A model generated the notes under the pieces. That model ran no database searches. It saw only the letters and a list, made by a program, of their open reading frames with translations, and was not told where the DNA came from. From positions 1,178,001 through 1,242,000 of the forward strand of contig NW_026515539.1 of NCBI RefSeq assembly GCF_014898815.1: a stretch of 64,000 bases of DNA, written 5' to 3'. Positions 23,920-33,114 of this stretch are shown piece by piece (within the stretch, counting starts at the first letter, position 1; every line of letters starts with the position of its first letter). This stretch comes from Panonychus citri (taxonomy: Eukaryota > Arthropoda > Arachnida > Trombidiformes > Tetranychidae). Position numbers and translations under genes: made by a program.

Positions 23920-24756
23920 TTAATTAGTAGATTGCCAATCAACTATCGATGAGTCAAACCAAATCATGGCTCCTTTTGGTTCATTAACGTTAGCCGGTAA
24001 AAGAGCACAATAAGCTGGTGCTTGACATCCTTGTTCAATGGTCAATGTCCCATTGTGACTTGTCATATCGGTGTCGACATAACCAGGGTGAACTGCGTTA
24101 ATGACGATATCTTCCCGAGTATCTTTACCAAATTCACGAGCTTGGATGAAGGTCAAAGCGGACAGCATAACTTTGGAGGTTGAATAGGCTGAATTAGGCC
24201 AACCTTTGTCGTTATGAGCATTTGCTCGTACATCATTTAGATACTCATTTGCTAGAGTAATTAAACCATCGACAGTCAAGTTTGGATCAGCGATACGAGT
24301 CTTCAACTCGGTGCTTCTTACATTCCGAAGCATTCCAGCTGAACTTGAGACATTCACGACTCGAGCATGAGGTCGTAAAAGTGGAAACAAAGCCTTACAA
24401 ACAGAGAGAGTTGCAAAAAAATTAACAGCCATTGTCTCTTCAGCTTGAGTAACGAATGGCACAGTTGAAGCGTTTTTAAAGGCGATCGCTGCGTTGTTGA
24501 CCAAAACATCGAGGCCTTGATACTCTTTCTCGATTGTTTCTTTCAATTTACCAATACTTGATTCATCGGTAATGTCTAATTGATGGAAAACCGGATTACA
24601 ACCTTTAGATTTAAGGGAATCAACTGCTTCTTGGCCTCGTTTCAAATCTCTTGAACATAACATTACAGTTCCATCAAATTTCTTACATAGAACCTCAACA
24701 ATACCAAAGCCAATTCCTTTGTTAGAACCAGTGACAACAGCTAATCGTTTAACCAT
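23920..24756 (-). CDS. carbonyl reductase (CBR1-like short-chain dehydrogenase)
   Basis: A single coding exon of 278 residues. Classical SDR fold: coenzyme-binding TGSNKGIG at residues about 9-16, NNAA at about 88, catalytic Ser in NVSSSAG at about 138, and YSTSK (Tyr, Lys) at about 200. The long insert before the catalytic Tyr (RIADPNLTVDGLITLANEYL) is typical of monomeric carbonyl reductases. These use NADPH to reduce quinones, aldehydes and ketones in the cytosol. I chose ATG 24756 (MVKRLAVVTG) over an in-frame ATG at 24786. A likely 5'-UTR intron (donor GTAACT near 24846, acceptor TTTAAAG near 24780) would remove the upstream ATG. SRR1, also minus, lies about 0.6 kb upstream. Confidence 0.93.
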   Translation of the reverse strand: MVKRLAVVTGSNKGIGFGIVEVLCKKFDGTVMLCSRDLKRGQEAVDSLKSKGCNPVFHQLDITDESSIGKLKETIEKEYQGLDVLVNNAAIAFKNASTVPFVTQAEETMAVNFFATLSVCKALFPLLRPHARVVNVSSSAGMLRNVRSTELKTRIADPNLTVDGLITLANEYLNDVRANAHNDKGWPNSAYSTSKVMLSALTFIQAREFGKDTREDIVINAVHPGYVDTDMTSHNGTLTIEQGCQAPAYCALLPANVNEPKGAMIWFDSSIVDWQSTN

Positions 24757-25356
24757 AATGATTGCAGAAATCAAACCTTTAAACAATTGGAATTATTTAT
24801 AGAAAATATCTAAGTATAAATTGAAAAACAGAATCACCAAGTTACCTTTGTAATCGGAGGTGAAAACAATAAGGATAAGGGAGACACTTGAAATTAACTG
24901 GAATTTGAATTGTGAGAGATGAAAATGGTTAACAGAATAGAAATTAGATTAGAAAACAATCTATTTAATTAACAAAAGTTAATTCCATAAAAAGATAACA
25001 AGTGACATTACAACATTTGATGTAAAGATAAACAAACAAAAGTTGATTCCATTCAGAGTTATCAAGATTTCGAGCGCCAAACTTGATTATTGATTCGATT
25101 CTGGGTGAGGAATGTTAATTAAGAGAATTGCAATTGGCCTGAGTACATTGACTTTGTTAAGATTATGGAAGAGCACTTAAGATTAATAAGATTGATCATT
25201 TAACAAGATGTTAAAAATTATTCAGGGTCAATTGTTGTTGCCTCATAATCATCATCAATGTAAGTGTATTAGCATAAGTGATACAATCAACTGACAGTTG
25301 TAAGAGATTAATGAGACCAATTAACTAATCATATGGTTTCTCAATGACAATCACAG
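24757..25356. other. intergenic, carbonyl reductase 5' side to SRR1 3' end
   Basis: Contains the proposed 5'-UTR intron of the carbonyl reductase gene (about 24780-24846, minus) and the promoter and SRR1 terminator regions. Nothing else is recognisable. Confidence 0.55.
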
Positions 25357-26361
25357 TTAATTGACGATCATTTCTTTGGAAAATACATCATCTGAATAGA
25401 TTGGTTTCTTTTTTGGATCACAATTAGCAATCGATAGTAAATTCGTATGTTCATCATCATCGTTGATTTGAGTAAAAAAATGGACACTAAGATCATTAAA
25501 AGCTTCGTAAATATCTCGAGGTGGGTCCAATTTAAATTCATCGATTAATTTACTTTCAGTGATGCCAATTAAATAAGAGTATTCGGCTTGTTGGTCGTTA
25601 GAGATGAAAGAGTTGACCAGAGAATTGAAACTTGTTCCTAATAAGACAATTTGATTCAAATTGTTTGGTAACCAATTAGCCCAAAGTAAATTGTTGTACA
25701 TTGGAAGTGGACAATGGGGCATAAAGAAAAGGGTTCTTGTGGTAACTGATTTAGCTCCTTTTTCATTGACATCAATCAAATTGAATCCATTTTCGATTAG
25801 AAATTTTTTCTCGTATTCGGTAAAAACGGGATCGTAAATGAGCCAAAGATCACAGGTTAGAATACAATCAGTCTTGAGAATTAAAAGCAAAGCAAGTTGA
25901 TAGAGTGAATCTTTTGATGATGAGAAATGACCAATTCCATAAGATACTATTTCACTGAACTGGTTTAAAGAGCAATTAGCTAAATTAGCAGCCAAACAAT
26001 TGATTGTGTCAGTTTCTCTATCAGGTAAGTTAAACTTTTGTTTGTTTCTTGATAAACATTGAGCCACTTGATCAGTAAATCGACTCTTATTCAGGAAGTG
26101 AATACAATTCTCTAGTTTTGACTTTAATTTTCCAGTAAATTGTTGATAATCATTAGGAATTGTCTCATTATCCATGTCAATTGGTAAATAATTTAGAGAT
26201 GATGATTGATTGGAACACTTTCTCCATCTACTTTTCTTTTGCCGATTAACAAGAGTAAATCCATCAGAAGAAATAGAAGCTAAAAAAGAAATTGAAAAAA
26301 AAGAAAAGAAATTACAACACAATCTGAAGTGTAGAATAAGTTAATCATTATAATTACCCAT
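25357..26361 (-). CDS. SRRD: SRR1 family protein (SRRD/Ber1-like)
   Basis: Exon 1 holds only ATGG (26361-26358). A 78-base intron (26357-26280) follows, then exon 2 (26279-25357), for 308 residues starting MASISSDGFTLVNRQKKSRWRK. The SRR1 signature is clear: EIVSYGIGHFSSSKDSLYQLALLL, YDPVFTEYEKKFL, LFFMPHCPLPMYNNLLWANW, and IVLLGTSFNSLV. SRR1 proteins are linked to light and clock responses in plants, microtubule phenotypes in yeast (Ber1) and heme regulation in mammals; the biochemical activity is not settled. A frame reading through the intron (MCCNFFSFF...) exists but is less likely, because the spliced start gives a normal SRR1 N-terminus. The gene is head to head with CLP1. A scrambled copy of it lies at 4.1-4.6 kb. 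Confidence 0.9.
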
Positions 26362-27009
26362 TTAATTGTTAAGAAAATAACACTTTCTTAGTTATTTATT
26401 GTTCATATTTGATTAGTTCAGTTGTTAAAGCTGAGAAAAAAAAGTAATCAAATCGTTTTCTTTTCCAATTTAAATCGGTTTTGTTTTTTTCTCGTTTTTT
26501 AAGGGAATCAGTCACTTATTTTCCAAATAAAAACTTTTGAATAGAGTCACAAGAAACCATCCAGTTAATTATTACAATTCCAGGTTGATAATCAAATAAT
26601 AATAAGGAATAAAGATAATCATTAGAAACAAATTCTCAACAAATTAACACTATGAATCCAAAATAATTTTGAGTAAAGGGATTTATATTTTACTTAATAT
26701 CGATACGTTGGAGTCTTTTATACAAATATCAAGTAACTTTCGATAATTAACCATTAAGCCAAGAAATTTCGAGAATTTATTACAATTACTTTCTCTTCTT
26801 TAATCACTAATTAGTTAATTTCTGAAGACACAATTGTAACCCAACAAATTAAAATGAACAGTTGTTGACAACCAATGCGCATGCGCATAGAAACCCATAT
26901 GTTTTTATTTTTGTTTTCTAAAATTTTCCAATTGTTTCAATTATTGGAACAATTTATTATCTTTGACTAGTTCATTATCTTTAGTTTTTATTGTGTTTAT
27001 TTTACTTTT
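26362..27009. promoter_or_regulatory. shared SRR1/CLP1 promoter region
   Basis: About 650 bases between divergent start codons. It contains the NRF1-type palindrome at 26876-26887 and is otherwise AT-rich. No other gene is visible. Confidence 0.6.
26876..26887. promoter_or_regulatory. perfect NRF1/Ewg-type palindrome
   Basis: TGCGCATGCGCA matches the consensus YGCGCAYGCGCR bound by NRF1 in vertebrates and Ewg in insects. It is 123 bases upstream of the CLP1 start codon in an otherwise AT-rich region, so chance occurrence is unlikely. NRF1 sites are typical of housekeeping promoters. Confidence 0.8.
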
Positions 27010-28486
27010 ATGATGGAAGGTAAAGGTGATACTGTCAAGGAAGAAATTGCCGATCAAAATGTGGCTCAATATAAACTGGAAAAGGAACAAGAATTAAGAT
27101 TTGAAATTGATGGAAAAGAAAAGGTTCTAATTGAATTAAGCTCTGGATTAGCTGAGATATTTGGTACCGAATTGATTAAAGGTAAAAAGTATGAATTCTT
27201 CAAAGGGACTAAAGCTGCTGTTTTCACTTGGCATGGATGTACCATTGATGTTATTGGCAATTGCAGTCGTATTTATATTGATCAAGATACTCCAATGAAA
27301 TTTTATGCCAATGTTCATGGTGGATTAGAATTGTTGAGAAATGATTGTAAAGAGAATGGTAATCGAGGACCTTTCACTTTAATTGTTGGACCTTCTGATA
27401 CAGGGAAAGCCACTTTATCTCGGATACTTTGTAATTTTGCTGTGAGTAATTTCTACTCTTTAGATTTATGCCAATTACTTATCGATTCATTTCATTTTTG
27501 TTTACAGATTAGAAGAGGTAAATGTCCAGTTTTCATAGACCTTAATGTGGCCTCTAATAGTATTGGAATACCAGGAACCATCGGCGTAAATGTTATGGAA
27601 AGATTATCCGATTTAGAGGATAAAACATCTCCAACTGCTCCTCTTATATTTCACTTCGGTGCTCTGACACCCGAAGCCAATACTGCTTATTATAATTCAT
27701 TGGTAACTCGAGTCGCTGAAGTTATCGCAAAGAAAGTTGAACAACATAAACATGTCAGATATTCTGGAGGTTTTATCAACACTTGTAACTGGGTGAGTTT
27801 AATATTCTCGGATCATAAGTGACAATCAACATTATCCTTTTATAATTAATTTCTAAATTACTCTTACTCTTCTTCCTCTTTGTCTTTAGGTTGCCAGTGA
27901 AAATGGTTACAAAACTTTACTCCATATCGCTGCCGCTTTCGAAGTAGATGTGATCTTGGTTCTCGATATGAAAAGTTTATGCTACGATTTAACCCAAGAA
28001 TTGCCAAAATCAGTTAAAATAATCGACACACCGAAATCAAGTGGTGTTGTCCGTCGAAATGCCGCTTATCGAGATGAAATGAGAGAAGAGCGGATAAGAC
28101 GTTATTTTTATGGTTCTTTTAAATCAAGTGGTCCACCCAAATTCTCGCCCTATGCTTTTAACATTCCCTTTTCACAATTAAAAATCTACAAAGTGAGTTC
28201 AGTTTCAACTCCAGCCTCGTGTCTTCCCATAGGAATGACACCTCGAGAAGCCCAAACGCAGCTCAATCAGATCACACCCGATCAATCGATAACCCGCCAC
28301 ATCCTTGCCGTTAGTTTTGCTAACAATGCTGCCGATGGTGCCAAGTCCAATGTTATGGGATTCGTTTGCGTCACTCATGTTGACAATAAACGAAACTCGA
28401 TTAGAGTTCTATGTCCACAACCAGGCCCGATTCCTCCAGGCTCGATACTCTTATATTCTGATGTCCCATTCCAAGATTCTGATTAA
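27010..28486 (+). CDS. CLP1: polyribonucleotide 5'-hydroxyl-kinase CLP1
   Basis: Three exons, 27010-27441, 27508-27792 and 27890-28486, all in phase 0, give 437 residues (human 425). An N-terminal beta domain (KVLIELSSGLAEIFGTEL, YEFFKGTKAAVFTWHG) precedes the ATPase core, and the C-terminal domain ends SILLYSDVPFQD. CLP1 acts in pre-mRNA 3'-end cleavage factor II and with the tRNA splicing endonuclease. The P-loop reads GPSDTGKAT, where family members have GPTDVGKST: the Mg-binding Ser/Thr after GK is Ala, so kinase activity may be lost or weak while the structural role remains. Downstream motifs (SIGIPGTIG, LIFHFGALTPE, GGFINTCNWV) are kept. ATG 27013 is an alternative start. RPSA follows on the same strand. 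Confidence 0.94.
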
Positions 28487-28639
28487 TCAGAAATCCCCCT
28501 CTTGTTTGTTGTAAATTATACCATTAAAATTTTTCTAATTACACATTAAATATTAGAAAGAAAAAAATTATTTCGATTAATTTCTCATTCAGTTGATGAA
28601 AATCTTTCGTCTTCTATTTGTCGAGCTGTAATTCGAAGA

Positions 28640-28815
28640 CGGTCCCTAGAAACTGTTTCTTCTCTCGACTTCCTCTTCCGTTGTTAATGTTTTCTGAATT
28701 TGGTCTCCTTACGGTTTAATTACCACGTTTAGGTTAATTGTTTCATCTTTTTCTTAATTAACTGTTTTCTTTCTTGATTTCTGTGTAGTTAGTAATTTAA
28801 TTATCTATTACCACC
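28640..28815 (+). promoter_or_regulatory. RPSA 5' leader with UTR intron and pyrimidine tract
   Basis: A pyrimidine-rich stretch (TTTCTTCTCTCGACTTCCTC, about 28657-28676) fits a ribosomal-protein 5' TOP element. A 56-base 5'-UTR intron (28733-28788, GTTAAT...TGTGTAG) is likely. The same leader, intron included, is copied in the two decayed RPSA units at 1.2-1.4 and 2.7-2.9 kb. Confidence 0.55.
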
Positions 28816-29773
28816 ATGTCCGGAGGTTTAGCTTCTCTTTCAATTACCCAAGATGATGTGTCCAAGTTTCTTGCCTGTCACACTCACATTGGAGCTAAAA
28901 ATGCTGATTTTCAAATGGAACAATATGTTTACAAACGACGAAATGATGGTGTTTTCTTAATTAACCTTCGACATACTTGGGAGAAATTGCTACTCGCTGC
29001 TCGAGCTATTGTTACCATTGAAAATCCAGCCGATGTTTGTGTTATCTCTTCGAGAGTACAAGCTCAACGAGCTATTCTTAAGTATGCTCACTACACTGGA
29101 GCCACTCCAATTGCCGGTAGATTCACTCCTGGTACATTTACCAATCAAATTCAAGCTGCTTTTCGGGAACCAAGACTTCTTGTTGTTACTGATCCACGAT
29201 TAGACCATCAACCTCTAACTGAGGCTTCATATGTCAATATCCCCGTAATTGCTTTCTGTAACACTGATTCTCCGCTTAGATTTGTAGACATTGGTATTCC
29301 ATGTAATAACAAAGCTCCTCTTTCGATTGGTTTAATGTGGTGGATGCTCGCAAGAGAAGTTCTTAGATTGCGAGGAAAACTTTCTCGAGAAATTCCTTGG
29401 GAAACAACTGTTAAAGTAGATTTGTTCTTCTACCGAGATCCTGATCAAGAAGAAAAGGAAGAAGCTGCCGTTGCAGAAGCCGCTAAACCAACTGCTCGAG
29501 CTGAAGTTGATGGTGCTTATGCTGAAGAATGGACTACATCAGGTATATTAAACTTCTTTCATTTTGCTTACTATGATTTTAACTTTTTAATTTTACTTTC
29601 TTTTTAAAGTTCCAATTGAGACTCATGAGCCTGTTGATATTGCAAGTGGAACCGCTGTAGGAAGTAACTGGCCATCAGCTGGAAGTGCTGCTCAAGCTAT
29701 TCCCGTTTCTCGTGATTGGCAACCAAGTGCCGCACCAATCACAGATTGGGGTGCAACTACTGATGAATGGTAA
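28816..29773 (+). CDS. RPSA: 40S ribosomal protein SA (uS2)
   Basis: Exons 28816-29542 and 29610-29773 (67-base intron, phase 1) encode 296 residues, the usual length (human 295). It is colinear with the family throughout: HTHIGAKNADFQMEQYVYKR near the start, then NLRHTWEKL and AGRFTPGTFTNQIQ. The region IPCNNKAPLSIGLMWWMLAR corresponds to the laminin-binding peptide. The eukaryote-specific acidic tail carries Trp-containing repeats ending TDWGATTDEW. The protein is part of the small subunit head platform and is needed for 40S maturation. This is the intact copy; two decayed copies lie in the left 4 kb. AATAAA occurs at 29903-29908. Confidence 0.97.
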
Positions 29774-30108
29774 ATTGAATCGTCGTTTGGCCTGTATTGA
29801 TTGATTTGTTAGGTTACACATTGGAAAGATAAACAAGTTATGATGATTTAAAAAGACAAATTGCTACGAAAAGGAGACTTCTTTTGGCCAATTTTTTTCC
29901 AAAATAAAACGAAAAAAAAATGAAAAAACTTTAAATGTCTTTGACAATTTAATTTCAATTCAAATGTATACTTTATGTTGTTTTACATAAATTTAAGGTT
30001 TTCAAAATTTGTAGACAATACTATTAACATTACCAGTAACGTTGAATCCATGTGGTAGTTGAAAAAGTGATATGATTAGGAAATTGGTTTAATTGTTGAT
30101 TCAATTGT
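29774..30108. other. RPSA 3' UTR and convergent intergenic space
   Basis: Holds the RPSA 3' UTR (AATAAA at 29903-29908) and the 3' flank of the minus-strand secreted-protein gene. No other feature is seen. Confidence 0.6.
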
Positions 30109-31096
30109 TCATCTCCATCCATCCCGAGAAGTGGATGTCCCTCCCCAAGAGTCCATTTCGTAATCGTAATCAGGCTCTTCGACAACCTCCTCGATCACTT
30201 CTTCGACATTGGTCATTGGGTGGGAACAAGTGTTACACGTTGATGGACTTGGAATAGGCATCGGCATTGGCATCGTGATGGTAACGGGAGACGGCGGAGG
30301 AGTTGGAGCGGGTAAATGATACATGGCCATTGGAGTTGCTGCTTGTTGATGGACTGGAGCGGGAGCAGGGGCCTGATAAGAAATGGGCATCATCTGAATG
30401 GGCATCAACATTTGTTGCGGTGCGGGGGCAGACCAAGATTTTGCTGGTTCTTCCTCTTCTTGAGCGGCCATCATCATCGATTGTGGCACCTTAATTGTGA
30501 ATGAACGTTTCCCTCCTTTAACGGGAACAGCAACAGGAATAACTCGGGTTTTCTTAATCGCCACCACTTCTGGTGTACAACCACCGCCTTCATCTTTCAT
30601 CTTCATCTTCATTTTCATCTTCATTTTCATCTTCATCTTTTTTTCTTTATCTTTACCTTTGTCCTTCCCTTTGTCTTTACCTTAAAAGTGAAACAGGTCA
30701 AAAGTAATCGACATAAATGAACATTAATTGTCAATGTATTCGATTAAAAAAAAGTCGAAAATGTTACTCACTTTTCTTACCCTTACTCTTACCACCTCCG
30801 CCTCCACCTCCACCGCCCCAACTTCCTCCGTCCGAGGTACTCGCCGATGGACTACCCCAACTATCTTCTTCCTCTTCGTCGTCCGATCGACGGGAAATCT
30901 GTCCACTCGAAACCATTTTCATCTGATTAAAAGAATCGCTCTCATCTTCGTCCTCATCAACCGCCGCTGCCGCTGCCAAAGCATCTGAAACCTCTGAACT
31001 TCTCCACTTGATTGAACTACCACGAATACGAACTAGATAAAAGGTCAAAATGACGGTCACTAGTAGAGGAAATTTCAACCTAAATCGAGAGATCAT
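30109..31096 (-). CDS. secreted low-complexity protein with Gly run and Lys-Met repeat
   Basis: Exon 1 (31096-30772) and exon 2 (30680-30109) join across a 91-base intron (GTGAGT donor, TTTTAAG acceptor) in phase 1, for 298 residues. The N-terminus ISRFRLKFPLLVTVILTFYLV looks like a signal peptide or membrane anchor. An Ala/acidic segment, DDEEEEDSW and a run of nine Gly follow. Next comes a Lys/Asp/Gly stretch (KDKGKDKGKDK) and seven MK units. The C-terminal half is rich in Met, Pro, Ala and Gln, with PTPPPSPVTITMPMPMPIP, two Cys (CNTC) and an acidic end. I do not recognise the family. Composition suggests a structural, silk- or cuticle-like secreted protein. The repeats may vary in length between individuals. 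Confidence 0.7.
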
Positions 31097-32427
31097 TTTA
31101 TATCAACGTTGAAATCGCGGACACAAATTATACATTTTTCATCACAATCAAAGTCACAATTCACCATAATAATCAACACTCAAAGTGATCTGAATCAACT
31201 CGAAGATGACTCCTTTCTGAGCTCATAATCTAATTGAATATTTCTGCAATTAAATTAATACAATCAATTCAAATCTTGCGGTTGGATAATTGTAATTCCA
31301 GGATCTTTACAAATCACAATTAACTTTTCTTTTCATGATAATCACTTGATTCTCAGTGGCTCATGATCACAAAATCGACGCGACATCTTTTGTTTATCAT
31401 GTTTGATGATTAATCATCAATTGAATTAAATTTCTTTAATTGTTATTGGAAACCTTATTAACTATCATTAACTTGGATTATTTGAGAAGCCAAAATAGAG
31501 AGATTCAATTGTTGATAATTAAATAGATTCACAGTTAATCGTCGAGATCATTACAACAATCAAAAAACAGAAAGTTATCTCTCCCTTCACTTGGAACTTG
31601 TATTTAGATATTTAATTTAATTGTAGTTTAATTTTGCGTCAATTAGTGTAACGAATTGTACTAACATTTAATGAGACTTTGACTTTGACCTGGTTTGTGA
31701 TTTTCTAATTATGATTAAAACAATTAAATTTTGGACTTTTTTTCATGAATTAAGAAAAAATTCTCAACGATAATCAAGTTGATCAACTTACAAATAAAAC
31801 TTTCAAAATAATGAAACATTTGACAACGAAATTAAGATTTGATTAATGAATTCAATTAACTTTGATAACTTCGGTTAATTGTTATAATTGGTATTTGAAT
31901 AATTAGTCTAATTGATGATTTACCTTCACTTCTTGATTGAGTTTGATCACATTAGTTTTGTTTTGATTTGATTGAAATTAAAAGTTTTGTCCTCTGTTAT
32001 TAACGAGCCATGAAAATGAATCAAGTTAATTACAATTTGATGATAATTCATTTAATAAGATTAATTTATATCTTTTTCAAGATGATAATGATCATCACAA
32101 TTAAATTACCTTTGAAAAAGGTTATTAAACTGAGCAATTAAAAGGGTTACACATAATCTCTGATCCATTAACAATTAGAGTTGCAAAATGTAACTAAATT
32201 AACAAATTGTACTAATCTTTCATAAAGTCAACTTGAAGATGGTTTAAAATGAACATTAAAATTTAGTGTTAATGATTCTCATCAACAATTTAATACTAAT
32301 TGTATAGTTTGATTTGAAGTTGCAGCTAAACCCTAAATTGTTTGTTATGTTGAAAACCCAAATACAGTTATTAATATGGTGAACATGATGATTAGTAAAT
32401 TATTAATTGTTACATTGTGATAATGGA
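31097..32427. other. divergent intergenic region
   Basis: About 1.3 kb between two divergently transcribed secreted-protein genes. AT-rich with frequent CAATTAA words; no TATA box or RNA gene that I can support. Confidence 0.5.
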
Positions 32428-33114
32428 ATGAACTTGATCTGGTCAGCCATCTTGATTTACTGTTGTATCATAATTGATTCGATGGTCCCAATATCTTCCG
32501 ATGATTACACAAATTACGTCTGTGATTATAGTTACCAATTCCCGGAAATGGCCTCACTATTGGCCGATCACTATGCCGATAATTATGTCGATGATAATTT
32601 TCTTGAGGATGAGATAGTCCAATTCCCGAATGGAGTGTTTTCAATTCGTGATTATCACAATAAATGGATTTGTTTTCCTCCGTTGGTCTCCGTTCTGGCC
32701 AAAAATGGCCTCTACACGGAGATAGATCGAATCGTGTCCAGACCAAATTATTACGATCCCCGTTATGATCACATAGAAGGGATTAAATATGCTGATGATT
32801 CAGATGAAATCGATAACAATCAACAGTCACCAAATGTCGTCAAAAGTGCCAACAAAATAGACAATCACGTCCCACTGTCAACAACATCAGTAAACAATCA
32901 ACCGATCAACACCAAATCATCAATAAAAATCACAATTAATCCAATAGATGATGAAGATTTGATCAATGACCAGTTCGAGCATCAATTATATCCAATCATA
33001 AATGGTGATGATGATGAGCAGCTCGAAGAAGATGAAGAAATTGTTAACCACGATAATGAAGAAAATTATGATTTGTCTTATTTTCTAGCATTAATTAACC
33101 CAACGAACAATTAA
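32428..33114 (+). CDS. unknown secreted acidic protein
   Basis: One open frame of 228 residues. I chose ATG 32428 because it starts a good signal peptide (NLIWSAILIYCCIIIDSMVP); upstream in-frame codons have no ATG. The mature part is acidic and rich in Asp, Asn and Tyr, with two Cys in YVCDYSY and WICFPP that could form one disulphide. An ordered-looking segment (about residues 30-115, FPNGVFSIRDYHNKWICFPP) precedes a disordered Asn/Asp/Glu-rich tail (DDDEQLEEDEEI). Codon use is normal for the window and the frame is unbroken, supporting a real gene. I recognise no family. A secreted salivary or cuticular role is possible but unproven; an additional exon is possible. Confidence 0.6.
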   Translation: MNLIWSAILIYCCIIIDSMVPISSDDYTNYVCDYSYQFPEMASLLADHYADNYVDDNFLEDEIVQFPNGVFSIRDYHNKWICFPPLVSVLAKNGLYTEIDRIVSRPNYYDPRYDHIEGIKYADDSDEIDNNQQSPNVVKSANKIDNHVPLSTTSVNNQPINTKSSIKITINPIDDEDLINDQFEHQLYPIINGDDDEQLEEDEEIVNHDNEENYDLSYFLALINPTNN

